A stretch of 64,000 bases of DNA from Tillus elongatus (Eukaryota > Arthropoda > Insecta > Coleoptera > Cleridae), in assembly GCA_964006375.1 (NCBI GenBank), contig OZ023269.1:132796047-132860046 (forward strand), written 5' to 3'. This document shows, piece by piece, positions 21,770 to 33,444 of the stretch. The notes under the pieces are model-generated. The model saw only the letters and a list, made by a program, of their open reading frames with translations, had not been told where the DNA came from and did not search any database. The stretch's first letter is position 1; every line of letters begins with the position of its first letter. The position numbers and the translations under genes were made by a program.

Positions 21770-24700
21770 TGGTTTTATTTCGGGTGATTCACGCGTATCG
21801 CAATCATGACACCGACGCCACTGACTTGTGCTTATCAGCAAGTGCAAACTTTAAGTTTGATATTATCCAATTTAGTGGAAGATTACTATGTTACCTGCGC
21901 TCGGCTATCTTCGCACTTGTCGTCACCGTGAGACATATTGAGCTCATTTTGATTTATGACCTAATGCTATCCCTTATTTTATGAGCGGAAACAGTACAAT
22001 TTGTTTGTTCACATGCTAACGTACATACTAACACTAGTTTACATGGTACTTGGTGACAGTATACCGACATTATTTTAGATAGAGTATAGCAGATCCATCA
22101 TATGCTTGCAATTGTAATTTTATTTGTGAGGGTTGAGAGTTTGTACTATTGGAAATTGTGAGCTGTATCGCAGAGTCGCCGTCTCCGTGCGTAACTAGGT
22201 AATATTGAAGATCGGCTAATATATTGCTCTCTATATATCTGTCTGGTAGAGATACTAGATTTTTTTATAACGGCTAATAGTATATTAAGTTGCACTTCTT
22301 CAATGAGTATCTGTTTTTCTTACGTCTCCGCTAATCAGAAACTGTCTATCTATCTTGCTGCCAGTATCTTGCGATAGGGCTGGCAAATTACGATGTTTTC
22401 TGAATAGCAGGACAATTTTAATTTGTATTCTTCTATCTCCGTATGCAATTATCATTAAAATTCCAATTTGTGACGTTCAGTAAAGTTGTAACGGTCATGT
22501 TTTATTCATTACCGTGACTCCCTTACTGACATAACGAGAACCTCAAAAGGAAGCTTAAATAGAAAAGGTGACTTTATTTTTGAATAAGCAATTCATGTTT
22601 TGGTTTTGAAAATATCTATTGAAAATTCGCTAATGACATTTACCATCGTAGTGCTCTTACTGCACTCCCTTTATATACATTAAGTAAAATATCAACAAAC
22701 TGAATATTGGCCTTAAGGAAAAAGATCGTGATTTATTACAATTTTCTACCAACATGTTTGTAAATTGGAAATCTATAAGCAGGGAAATATCGTTGCAGAG
22801 ATGAATATTCGCCTAAATAAAGGACTCCGCAATGAGGCGATAACATGATCTAAAGTATTAGAAACTAAAGGTGGAAATATTAACAAAGATGCCGAGAGAA
22901 AGATATGAGACAAGTTGACAACTGAAAGAAATACCAACAAAGCAACCGCTACCGTTAAGCTATAAAGTATATTTGACAGATACTGATCGAAAGAAAGCGT
23001 TGGGACTGCGATGCCTCGAGGGAGTTTCTGCGGAAACTGGCGCGAAACACATGCATCTCTGCATTCCTCTCATAAACATGGAGGTAGATGGGTAACTAAA
23101 GGACAAAGAAGATCATCTGAGCAGCGTTGACGGTGATAGCAGAAACACAGACGGTCACTTAAGCGCGTGCAATGCCTGTATCTCTCTCGGTCGGCCAATG
23201 GACACGACTGGAGCACGAACTGCTCTACCTCTCGAGTCAGGTTTAACAGCGATGTTCAGGGGAGTATTCTATCAAGCAAGAAAGTGAAACGCACATTCCG
23301 CTGGGCATGTACGCCTAGTGTAATTATCGTGCAAGTGCTGTAAATAATTTGAGTTTGGTTTAGTGATTGTAACATCCCGTTTAAAAAATGAATTGAACAG
23401 TGAGTCTTTAATAAACCTTTTAATGCAGCGGCAAGTTGTTGACGGCAATTCTTTGTGGTAATTTCAAGATTCAAGTTAACGGTTTCGACTTTTCAGTTTC
23501 AGTTCTTAGTTTCAAGTTTGCCTTTATGTCCGATTTTTCCGTGTACGGTTCAAATATGCCTTTTATATCCGAGTTGACCGTTAAAATATAGTTTTACTGT
23601 CCTCATTCAAGTTTAAATCTAATTTTAAGCTATCTTCAAGTTCAAGTTTCAACCCAGTGGCTAGCTAACCTCTTGAATGTACATTGCACGTACACTCTCT
23701 TCCTGTCTCCACATATAATAGCGTTTTCTACCAGTCACTGACTCCTCTCTTGGGGAAATTAAGCGCCTATGGTAAGCGCCAAATGCCGATGCCACCATGT
23801 GCAGCTTCTACATTCTATCTGCAGGAAAATTAAGACTTGCGTGGCCTCAGGTGAAGGTCTAGATCAGCTGGTGGCCCTTTGGTAGTGCTAGCGCACTACA
23901 CGTGAGTCCTTTTCGACTTTTTGTGTGATTTTTAAGACTTCAGACAGAAATAAATGTTCCTACATCATTAAATTGCAACATAAATTTTAAGTCAGTCAAA
24001 ATAAACATTTTAGTCAGTGAGATTGATCGTTGTATATAAATGTACTTTGTATTTTCTTTTGGTATGTTGTCAAATATGTAAATTAGGAATATTAGTATGA
24101 TATTAATTAATTAACATTTTGCTTACGAACCTTTCAAACCTCAAAATATATTTTAGAGTACTAAAAATAGCTTATAACCTTTCATTTAAATTATGGTTAA
24201 CTATTACTTGATTTTACAAAATCTGACCTTCTCTCACAAACTTTTAAGAACACAACAGAGCAATTACCTAGAAATTACCTAACAAACTAAAATTGAGAGC
24301 ATTGTTAGATTTAATAGAAAAACCTTTAACTTCACATTTGATTTTTATTTTGCGTCTTGGTAATGTACAACATATATTTGCTTTACCAGGCGTATTGATT
24401 TAAATAACTTCAATTATTAATTTTTACCAATAAATTTAAAATATTTGTGTTTTTAGTATCTGTTTTAATTAAATAATTATTTCCTCATTTAACCTTTCTA
24501 AATTATGGTGGTGCTATAGCTGGAAATTATTTATATCTATTATCTAGATCTCTTCAAAGTAACTAACATAGTGCCGGTGTTTTGACTCAAAGATCTCATA
24601 AATCCCGGACTAAAGTTGAGTAAGTATTTAATTGTCTATTCATCTTCAAACCAAACAGAGTGTTCTTTATCTTACAAAATAATAAATTTGAGAGATAAGT

Positions 24701-26150
24701 GCAAATAGGTTTGGGTTTGGGAGGTGATTATGGCCTCACTATTGACTAGATTTAGATCCAATTGAAATCTGTGACGAGAGATCAAGCGCGAACAACTATC
24801 AAATAAATACACTAGAGTTTTTAGGCTTAAATTGGCACAAAGTAAGGCATTATGATGGACAATTTTTTCGGAAGATCTTATTACTAATTTACTTTGTTGC
24901 TTCGCGCTCTAGTGTTTAGTTTTATTGCTTGATTTTTGACAAGAAATTATTGATTTATTTTGACACAAATATTGCAAGGCATCGAATGTTGGACATTCCT
25001 TACTGGATTACTTTAAATGTCGAACTGAATAAAATTTGTTTACCATTTCATATCGATCTTAAACGAAAATGACAATTTTGAACGGAATGATGGAGCCCGC
25101 TAAGATTACATAAAATAATTAAAGATAAGATGAAAGAGAAGAAAAATTATTAAGAACAATTATAATTCCTTTTTGGTTTTCAAATAAAATGTATTTTTAT
25201 TTTTTTAATGACAAGGAATAAAAATGTGTAATTTGGTGTTTTTGTATAAATTGATATGTACTTTAAAAATAGTAATTAGAAACGTAACGTTGCCATTTAA
25301 ATTGTCGATGAGGTAATCTCCCAAATTTAGGACACACTGTATAACGAATTTTTTTAAAGATCTCAACATAAAATACTAATCGGTGAGTCCGAGTATTTTT
25401 GAAAAAAGCTTTATTTGATTAACTGAATTTATTTCAAGTTATAAGCTCGTACTGTATACGGCTGAAGGCAAAGAGTGTCGGTGTTGTTAGAAAGAAATAA
25501 AAACATTTCGACAACACCTCCTCGATGAATGGGGCAATAAATAAATTTTATCGCGAAAAAATAAGCCTCTTTTCCTTCCTCTTTGTCGGTTTTCCACCAG
25601 CCTGTCTCCATGTCCTACAGTTTTCCTCCCCACTTTCCACGAATTCCACATCTTCGTACGCCTCTCTTCTGGGAAACTTACGAATTTTATTACGATACTT
25701 TTTCAAGGAGCCCACGACTAAAATAAATGAAACGGAAGGAATTTCAGCTTTAGAAATAACTGCCGACGATTAGAAATTATACTGAAATACTCCAGTAAAA
25801 CATTATGATAGATGTAGAATCTGAAAATTAAACAACGAACCTGCTTTGAACTATGTCATTGACTGGCATAAAAATTGTTCTTTTTTTAAGGAAGTAGTTC
25901 ACGAAAGACGAAACCTATGTATCTCGAAGGCACTATAAACTTGATTATTGGGGAATAAGATGGGTGTTGATTGGCTTTTTGAATAACCGGAGATTATACC
26001 TCAAAAATATGTCCATTCAGAGGTCATTCCAAAGCTTAGGAGCTCCAGAAAAAATGGCTGATTCGTAATAAGCTATTCATTAATTTGACACTACTATCAC
26101 CACTACTACTACTACTATTACGATTCGTCCCTTAAAAGTGTAGGCACACC
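21770..26150. other. Unassigned 4.4-kb AT-rich stretch
   Basis: The longest stretch without a recognised element. A possible weak T1-like end lies near 22620-22670. A CAAG/TTCAAGTTT-rich segment spans 23480-23660, and (CTA)n occurs near 26101-26120. Short open frames at 23256-23474 (-) and 25525-25773 (+) show no domain. If a host exon or regulatory region exists in the window it could be here, but I see no splice-framed coding signal. Confidence 0.4.
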
Positions 26151-26232
26151 AAAAACAATATTATTATTATGACTTTAGCCTGAAGGGCTTTTACACCCCA
26201 TCAAAGGGGAACATTCACTCATCCCAGGTATC

Positions 26233-26739
26233 TCAGATACCAAAGGGACTGAGCTCAGATGGAGCCCTTTCCAAGTTATCGGGTCCTGAAGGACAACGCC
26301 ACACATCCTCACTTACCAGGAATCTCTGCACGGCGTGGGCAGTTGCAAGTATTATGGCCTTCTGCATGACCTTATAAAGATGCTCCCCAAGGCGCAGTCT
26401 CTTATCGTTTTCTCGAAGATTCTTAGGAACCACAACAGTTGACGACATGACTATTGGAATCACTCGGACACTATCTGCCCTCCATTGTCTCTTTACTTGT
26501 ATCTCGAGGTATCTGTACTTGATGATCTTCTCGTTATACTGTATCTCTAGATTATTAGTATTTGGAATGGCCACATCAATCAGCGTCACTTGGTTGCAGG
26601 ACTTATCCACTATTATTATATCTGGCCTGTTGTGGGCAACTCGTTGGTATGTGAGTACGGTCCGATCCCAGTACAACCTGTATCCCGAGTTTTCCAGAAC
26701 AGGCTCAGGAGTGTATCTATAGTAGGGCACCTTACTCAA
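26233..26739 (-). pseudogene. LINE restriction-like endonuclease domain (copy A)
   Basis: An open stretch of 168 codons. KVPYYRYTPEPVLENSGYRL leads to HNRPDIIIVDK and then LIDVAIP, matching the RPD-x(10-20)-D core of the PD-(D/E)xK-like endonuclease at the C-terminus of R2/R4/Dong-type LINEs, with KIIKYRYLEIQVKRQW following, where a catalytic Lys is expected. RVIPIVMSS and the helical end are typical of this domain. It would nick the target site. The domain looks intact, but the start Met is incidental: in the parent it was the end of one long polyprotein, and here an upstream stop (about 26730) isolates it. Confidence 0.85.
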
Positions 26740-27926
26740 ATTTAAAACTCGCCTGCTGTATTTCCAGGTATTTGTAACACTCTTTTACATCCATCGAGGC
26801 AATTTGCTGGCCGCTTTGAATTTCATATACACCTGGTTGTATTTTCCCTTTGACTACACATAAGGTGCGACATTTGTAGAGCCCAAACTGCATGTCAATA
26901 TCTCTGGAAAACCCTTCCACGATTTTAAGGAGTTGTTCCATGTGGTTCTTTGTGGAGGCCATCAGCTTAAGATCATCCATATACAGCAGACGATTTAGCC
27001 TCATTTGCTCCCTGCCATTGCTTTTGATACTCAAGCCATATCTGGTGGAGTTCAGGTGGTTTGAGAGTGGATTCAATGCGAGGAAGAACCACAATGAGCT
27101 TAGCGAGTCGCCTTGAAATATACCTTTTCTAATTGGTATCGGGCTGGTAACGACGCTGTCGCCCGTTTGTACCCGTAACTGAATCTCTGTTCTCCAGGTA
27201 GACATTGTGTGTTCAAGGAAACTCAGGATGTAAGTATCGATCTTATACATCTTCAGCACACCAATGGGCCATTCGTGTGGAACTGAATCAAACGCCTTTT
27301 ATAATCCACGTAGGCAGCAAAGAGATGTCTTCGCCCATCATAAGCTTGATTGCACACAACCGAATCAATTATTAGCTGTTCTTTGCACCCAAGAGATCCT
27401 TTGGCACACCCTTTTTGCTGCCTAGCAAGTATGTTGTTTCGTTTGCAGTGCGCATTATGCGTTTCTCAAGGCAGGATTTGATTAACTTATCTATTGTCGG
27501 AAGACAAGTTATTGGCCCCTATCTGCCGGGGTCTGCAGAACAATGCTGGTCCTTTGGCAGAAGATACGTGTCTCCTTGTGTGAAAAACAATGGCATCTTC
27601 TTTGGGTCAAGTATAACATCATTTATTAACACCGCCAATAGATGATCTGTACACCCAAATTTCTTCAGCCAAAAGTTTTGGACGCCATCAGGCCCTGGTG
27701 CCTTCCAATTATGATGCTCTTTAATAACCTCGGAGACTTCATCTGTGCTAAACGGCTCATGATGCATTTGTTCATGACCCTGACAAGCTCGGTGTTCTTT
27801 GTTAACCCAGCTGGCGCCAATATTGCACGAGGCTGTTGTGGCTAGTTGTGTTTGCCAGAACTCTTTAATTTGTTCCTTAGTTGAACTAAGCTGGCGGTAG
27901 AAAGTCCTTTCAGAGTGTTCAAACAT
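26740..27926 (-). pseudogene. LINE reverse transcriptase (Dong/R4-like copy A)
   Basis: The N-terminal part (27926-27519) has HHNWKAPGPDGVQNFWLKKF, RT motif 0/1. A broken middle (27518-27260) contains motif-1-like ITCLPTIDKLI and remains of the palm with frameshifts. The 27259-26740 part has GIFQGDSLSSLWFFLALNPL (motif B) and NRLLYMDDLKLMAST (catalytic YMDD), then KECYKYLEIQQA where copy B has a longer thumb region. The frame ends just past this point at an internal-deletion junction. No functional polymerase is possible. Confidence 0.87.
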
Positions 27927-27958
27927 TGCATTGTCGCACTTCCTATTGTTGCTTGCTT

Positions 27959-27960
27959 TA

Positions 27961-27996
<36 letters not shown>
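27959..27996. repeat. (ATT)n microsatellite
   Basis: About 12 ATT units between the 5' end of the Dong-like LINE and the 3' end of another LINE fragment; as TAA on the minus strand it is a likely Dong target or that LINE's tail. Confidence 0.97.
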
Positions 27997-27997
<1 letters not shown>

Positions 27998-28440
27998 TTA
28001 GTGGTTAAAATGCATTTATCTCCTGACATGCTATTTTTGCTTCTTCCACACTCATACATTTCAACATACATACTCCCCATTACCCAAATTTCTAACATGT
28101 TTGTTCTTTTAATGTATCGCCCACAACATCCAACCAAGCTTTCCCCGGTCTTCCACTACCTCTCTAACCATTCACATTCTGTCTATATATTCTTTTTGTC
28201 ATTCTATTGTTATATATTCGTTCTATGTGTCCAAACCATCTAAGCACGCTGTTCCCATATTTACTTTGAATAGATTTTTCCACATTAGATTTGTTTAGAA
28301 GCCATTCATTTCTAATGTTATTACTTGTTTTACCCGTCACTTGTTTCAAGCAGTCCATTCAAACAGCATTTAATTTTCTTATATGCTTTCTGTAGCGTCC
28401 ATTCCTGTCTACTTCGCTAAAAGAACTCACAATGGAAATA
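27997..28440 (-). pseudogene. LINE C-terminal fragment (post-RT region)
   Basis: Minus-strand remains of a LINE C-terminus: NNIRNEWLLNKSNVEKSIQS, VLRWFGHIERIYNNRMTKRI and, beyond a stop at 28164, GSGRPGKAWLDVVGD and VEEAKIACQEINAF. The LRWFGH-x-R, GRPRK-W-D and VEEAK landmarks are those of the region after RT in many arthropod LINEs (RTE/CR1-like; clade not resolved). It runs straight into the (ATT)n tract, which reads as a (TAA)n tail. Confidence 0.75.
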
Positions 28441-28449
28441 GTACATGAG

Positions 28450-28945
28450 CTTTTAGATTTGATCAAAACATTTAGAATTACTGTAGTAAGTGGGGTAGAT
28501 CATAAAATGTGTTTTCAGGTATTTATTAATAAATATACAAGACTGTTATGACCCCAGCAGTCAGAAATAAATTTTAAGAGAAAAATAATACTGCAGCTTT
28601 AATATTTAAATACATATGTTTGAGTTTCTATGTGCAATATACCGTAATAATAGCTATTCATGTATATAAACTAAAGCTTTACTGACGAGTCTATTTATGG
28701 CGAAGCGAGCTTATTTCAAGCAAGGCAAATGAAAGGACGAGTTGAAAGCAATGTTTCTGAATGCGTTACATACAAGATTTTATGTACGATTACGATTACA
28801 TTATAAAGCAGGATTTTGTCGCAATTTCACTAAGAAATTTATAAACTATAATGACATGCTATTTATGAAAACGGCTGCTGCTAACTAACCAAAAAAATAT
28901 ATTGTCAAGTTTGTTGTCACTAAGTAAAGATTGTAACCTGTGATG
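28450..28945. other. Unassigned sequence
   Basis: Nothing recognised. Confidence 0.4.
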
Positions 28946-28952
28946 AGCACTG

Positions 28953-29111
28953 ATAAGTACACTTGGAGAACCCAAATCACCACAACACATATTTTTAAAG
29001 ACTTGATGAGAAATTTTCATCCTCTGATGACGCTAATTTTGTTAGTGAAACGATCTTCAGGTCTTCAAAAAGATGTGTTCTGGTGATTTGGATTCTCCAG
29101 GTGTACTTATA
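28953..29111 (+). mobile_element. Inverted-repeat element (MITE-like), 159 bp
   Basis: Ends ATAAGTACACTTGGAGAACC (28953) and its inverse GGATTCTCCAGGTGTACTTAT (29091-29111); arms of about 53 bp pair with few mismatches. The centre holds CTGATGA (29024-29030), a 5-bp stem GCTAA/TTAGT and GAAAC (29047-29051), a hammerhead-like order. Related copies: 36685-36790 and, decayed, 12430-12530. Confidence 0.7.
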
Positions 29112-29164
29112 AGTAAGCAAGTACTTATAAGTAAGTTATATCTCATCACCCACAGCCGGCAGCC

Positions 29165-29812
29165 TGGCTTCAGATGACGTCTTCAGATGACGTGTTTTTT
29201 GTTGATGAGTTTACGGATGATGAAATTATTACAGCTGCTAAGAGAATTAAGGCTAACATGTCCTGTGGACCTGATCTAGTTCCTGGTTTCTTGGTACGCG
29301 ACTGCTTATATGCTTTCTTGACTCCACTTAAGAAAATTTTTTAATTGATTCTTAGATCTGGTACATTCCCCGAGATTTGGAAGCTGTCACGAGTTTTCCC
29401 TGTCTTCAAGGCGGGGGATAGTAATGATCCATCAAACTATCGACCAATAGCCATACTATGTGTCTTTTGTAAGATTTTCGAGGCCTGCCTTTTTCAGCGA
29501 ATACTGTTTCACATCAAAAATATACTCTCTATTTCTCAGCATGGTTTCATTCCAGGGAGATCGACTGTGACGAATCTAGTTGAGGTTACACAGTTCATTG
29601 CGTCCGCTCTCGGCCGCTATTCACAGGTTGATGTTGTGTATACTGATCTATCTAAGGCCTTCGATTGTCTAAATCATTCTGTTCTAATTAACAGGATGAG
29701 GACTATCGGATTCTCAGAGGGCTTGTTTGGCTTATTCAGATCTTACCTGGATGGGAGGAAGCAATTTGTTGAGGTTGGGGGCTTCAAATCTAACACCTAT
29801 CACATTACTTCC
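29165..29812 (+). pseudogene. LINE reverse transcriptase N-terminal half
   Basis: Jockey/CR1-like RT. VDEFTDDEIITAAKRIKANM and SCGPDLVPGFLV (motif 0) precede a stop at 29341-29343. The open part then reads PEIWKLSRVFPVFKAGDSND, NYRPIAILCVFCKIFEA (motif 1), SQHGFIPGRSTVTNL (motif 2), VDVVYTDLSKAFDCLNHSVL (motif A with its catalytic Asp) and FRSYLDGRKQFVEV. It is cut at 29812, before motif B and the YADD box, by a T2-end fragment. Confidence 0.9.
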
Positions 29813-29845
29813 CCTCATTAGTGATTTTTTAAAGAAAATGCACGA
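29810..29845 (+). mobile_element. T2-end stub abutting the LINE
   Basis: CCCCTCATTAGTGATTTTTT AAAGAAAATGCAC: the outermost part of a T2 end, directly joined to the truncated LINE. Confidence 0.7.
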
Positions 29846-30015
29846 ACACTTTCGTACGTATCTAACTTAGCTGGTTGTCTAACATTTTTTATCACTTTTA
29901 GATTTTGTTTATCTATGTGGTGAATATTATGTACATTATCTTCTTATGTTTATTATCTTAAAAAAAAGCTTTATCTGGTGACTCATCAGGGCTATAGTAC
30001 GATGAGTCACACGAG

Positions 30016-30290
30016 TCAGATTTTTGATATATTTGGTAATATGGCTATTTGTCTGTAGTTTTTCAGATATTCTGTGTTGCCTGTGGAATTACCTTTTTTA
30101 TAGAGTGTAGGTACGTTGGCTATTTTAAGGGTATCCGGAAATATGCCTGTTGCTAAAGTTTGATAAATTAAGTGCCATAACGGCGCTGACAATACATCTG
30201 CACTTTGCTTAATAACCATAAGAATTTTATCCCATCCTTCTGCTACATCACATAAATATTTTAACGACGTCATATATCACTTGTATTCTA
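30016..30290 (-). pseudogene. LINE RT fragment (motifs 0-1)
   Basis: Minus strand: LSAPLWHLIYQTLATGIFPD, TLKIANVPTLYKKGNSTGNT and NYRQIAILPNISKI, matching the stretch from the end of motif 0 to motif 1 of Jockey/CR1-like RTs (family pattern NYRPI-LL). About 85 codons; no catalytic box retained. Confidence 0.85.
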
Positions 30291-30606
30291 TTTATTTTTT
30301 CTAAAGAATTTTTTTATTAAAACACCATTAGACAGCAGTGAGTTTTCATTAATAAAATACAGTGTCCTAGCGATGATAACAAAAGAATGTGAATACTTGT
30401 AAGATTTGAAGGGTTCTCGTTGAGGCGACAAGATTGCGCCGATAGATTGTGATGATAATAACGATGATTCGCAGTAACATTTTTTTACTCACATTTTTAC
30501 AAGCAGTTTTTAGAAGTTCAGCTCTTATCTTTTCTACGCTAGAAGTTTCCAGGTTTTTTAAGCTTTCCTAGATCATCGGAAGGTACTGTTTATATACCTC
30601 TATATA

Positions 30607-30939
30607 GGGTGGCGCATTAAAAACCAAACAGACCGATTTGCGTCCAGAGAATTTTTTTTTAAGAAACGCTAAACCGCGTCATTTTAATATTGAGGGGGAC
30701 ATTTTTTGACATAAAATTCAACTTTGTCACATCAACCCCTTAAGGGTGGTGATAACAACCCTTATATTTTAAATAGGGAACATGGCACAAGTGTTACATC
30801 ATTTGAAAGCTCTTTCTTTTTTGAATTCAGCACACAAATTTTTTTGGAAGTTTTATTAACTCGTTTAAAAATTAATCACAGTTGAAGATGCAAAATGCAT
30901 TTCACTCATTCCGATAAGAAATGTGCTGATAGTCAATGT
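30607..30939 (+). repeat. Mariner left terminal inverted repeat
   Basis: Contains ACCGATTTGCGTCCAGAGAA, ACATCAACCCCTTAAGGGTG and CAAATTTTTTTGGAAGTTTT, each matched in inverse in the right repeat. A further inverted pair (about 30899-30939 against 30960-31005) forms a hairpin just before the transposase. Confidence 0.92.
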
Positions 30940-31067
30940 TCTGTTGGTTTGTAAACAAAAAATTGACTATCAGAACATTTCTTATCGGAATGAGAGAAAT
31001 GCGGTTTATTATTTCAGTTTATCGGTCGGTTTGATACTTGATAGTACTACCGAAAATTAATTTCACA

Positions 31068-32147
31068 ATGGTGTATTCTGTAGAAGAAAGAGTTGAAATA
31101 ATTACTCTTTTTTTCAAAAACGATGACTGTGCCAACCGTACCGCAAATTTATTTGATGAACGACATCCGAACAAACATGTTAACAGAAAATACATTTTGG
31201 AGTTAGTTGCAAAGTTTCGACAAAGTGGTTCAGTAGCAAACAAAAAACGAGATCCTGAACGTGAATTTCCGGTTAGAAATGAGACTACTGAGATTGAAGT
31301 TTTAGGACAAATTACTGCAAACCCAACTTTGAGCACGAGAAAATTGGCCACTGTTTCAAACATCAAAAGAAGAACTATTCAGCGAATATTGAAGCATCAT
31401 AAATTTCACGCGTGTAAAATTCATCTTGTACAACAACTGAATGAAGATGATTTTGATCGGCGGCTGGAGTTTTGTGAAGTTATGACTGCACGAATAGCTG
31501 ATAACGGGAACTTTCTGTTCAATATCTGTTTTTCAAACGAGTGTACGTTTTTATTAAACTCTACAGTCAATCGTCATAATTGTCGTTATTGTGCAGATAA
31601 TAATCCAAGAAATTTTTACGAAGTCCACACTCAAACTTCACAGAAATTGAATGTCTAGACTCGCAATTTTGGAAACCGTTTAATCGGACCAATTTTTCTT
31701 GATGGCAATTTGAGTGGCGAAACGTATTTGGAGTTACTAGAAGATATCGTTCACCCTCTACTAATTGAAATTGTGGAAAATGATGATCGCTATCAAGAAA
31801 ATCAATTAGTGTTTCAACAAGATGGAGCTCCTCGGCATTTTTCACAACGTGTTAGGGAGTTTTTGAACAGAGAGTTTCCAGGACAATGGATTGGGCGTAG
31901 AGGTGCTATTAAGTGGCCCTCTAGATCACCGGATTTAACTCCTTTAGACTTCTTTCTATGGGGCCATTTAAAGAGTAGAATTTACGCAACACAACCGGTC
32001 TCTCTGGAATAATTAAGAGAACGCATTGTTGAAGAATGCCGTCTAATAACTCCACAAATGCTCCAGAATGTCAGAGCTCGTTTTGAACAAAATTTGTGCT
32101 TTTGTGTGGAAGCTGGTGGTCAACAATTTGAACACTTACTTAACTGA
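31068..32147 (+). pseudogene. Mariner transposase, two in-frame stops
   Basis: One continuous 359-codon frame from the Met at 31068 (MVYSVEERVEI, chosen because it starts the helix-turn-helix region) to TGA at 32145. TAG at codon 197 (31656) and TAA at codon 315 (32010) interrupt it; both look like single-base changes of sense codons. The N-terminal 120 residues are DNA-binding (paired helix-turn-helix, GSVANKKRDP). Catalytic positions: residue 157 lies in CFSNECTF, where the family has Asp but this copy has Asn; Asp252 in QQDGAPRH; Asp294 in LTPLDFFLWG. The last two are separated by 41 residues. It would cut and join the element at TA sites; this copy is inactive on three counts. Confidence 0.93.
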
Positions 32148-32186
32148 ATAAACACTTTTGAACGTTTGGTTTTTTTTACGAAAAAT

Positions 32187-32501
32187 TGACTAATTAGTGC
32201 ATTTCTTATCACAATGAATGAAATACATTCTTGCAACTCCAACTTCTAAACGGGTTGATAAAACTTCCAAAAAAATTTGTGTGCTGAATTAAAAAAAGAG
32301 CTTTCAAATGATATAACACTCGAGCCATGTTCCCTATTTAAAATATAAGGGTTGTTATCACCACCCTTAAGGGGTTGATGTGACAAAGTTGAGTTTGATG
32401 TCAAAACATGTCCCTCTCAATATTAATATTGACGTGTTTCAGCGTTTCTTAAAAAAATATCTGGACGCAAATCGGTCTGTTTCGTTTTCAATGTGCCATC
32501 C
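32187..32501 (-). repeat. Mariner right terminal inverted repeat
   Basis: Inverse of the left repeat; ends CAATGTGCCATCC next to TA at 32502. Confidence 0.92.
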
Positions 32502-32503
32502 TA

Positions 32504-33440
32504 TATAATTAATTTACTAACAAATATGGGTTACAAATTACTCAATGCAGTAATGTATTCTATAGAAGTTGAAATGTGCAAGGTTAGGTAAAGCCTTAGT
32601 AATGTCAACGAGATAAGCTATTTATCACCTATACATATATAATAAATCCCTTTCACGTTAAGGACTAATTAGTCCACTTAAAAACAGGTGACAATGTCAA
32701 ACTATACAGGGCAGTTTTACAAGTTTATAGTAATTATAATTTTTTGAACAAAACTCACTTTTCACCAGCAATTATACAATAATATTTTATTTCGGTCCAT
32801 ACTGCAATCAATTTTAAACAGGCTTCGCCCGAGTTTAATTCGTTTATTACCAACCAACACAAATACTAATTAACATTTGAAATAAACCGTTCTCTTGACA
32901 CAATATTTGTGAACGTTTTGCAAAGAAATCACCGATAATGAAGCTGAACAATTACGAAACTTAATTGTCTTTAAAATTGTAGCAGTAAATTAAATCGACA
33001 TAACGCAAATCGTTTTAATGAAAACTTATGAAATGGTGGACTGTTAACTCAAAATATGACCAACATAAATGCTAAATTATTTACTAAATATACATAATTA
33101 ACCAACGGATGAATATCACATTGATAGAATTTATGTAATAGCGCTGATAGCCTTAATATAAAATTACCTAATGTAGTAATTTGTGTAATTTTGCGAATAT
33201 AAATTTATACATTATCATTTCTACACTATTGCTATTTGGTTTGAAGTTATTGAAATTGACTAAAATAATTCACCTTCGGTCGGACGTGGTATATTTCAGA
33301 ACGAGAGAAAGTACGGTGTATTAAATTGATACTGCTACTGAGAACTACTGTAGGAACTGCAATTAAACAAATAGCAACGTATTACGTCACTGTTTAATGT
33401 TTATTTAACATCTAACCTGAAAATGTCAAGTAAAATATGT
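32504..33440. other. Unassigned AT-rich sequence
   Basis: Nothing recognised. Confidence 0.45.
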
Positions 33441-33444
33441 GGAA

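Larger units (their letters stand above)
26159..27958 (-). mobile_element. Dong/R4-like LINE, copy A, internally deleted
   Basis: Minus-strand LINE lying between TAA-type repeats: (ATT)n at 27959-27996 on its 5' side and ATTATTATTATG at 26159 on its 3' side. Order: RT N-terminal part, RT palm with YMDD, then a C-terminal restriction-like endonuclease. This architecture plus TAA targets fits the Dong/R4 group (Dong was first described in TAA repeats). Compared with copy B, about 700 bp encoding the RT thumb and a CCHC motif are missing at about 26750. 5' truncated near 27945. Confidence 0.85.
30607..32501 (+). mobile_element. Mariner-type DNA transposon with long TIRs
   Basis: A 1,895-bp element flanked by TA (30605-30606, 32502-32503), the expected Tc1/mariner target duplication. 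Long terminal inverted repeats begin GGGTGGCGCATTAAAAACCA at 30607 and, inverted, GGATGGCACATTGAAAACGA at 32501, and extend about 315-330 bp (to about 30939 and from about 32187) with scattered mismatches. A single transposase gene lies between them. Moderate TIR divergence and two stops indicate an old, inactive copy. The catalytic spacing suggests the DD41D (rosa-like) group. Confidence 0.93.

Noticed and set aside
23256..23474. 72-codon minus-strand frame as a host exon
   Set aside because: No recognisable domain and no splice-framed neighbours.
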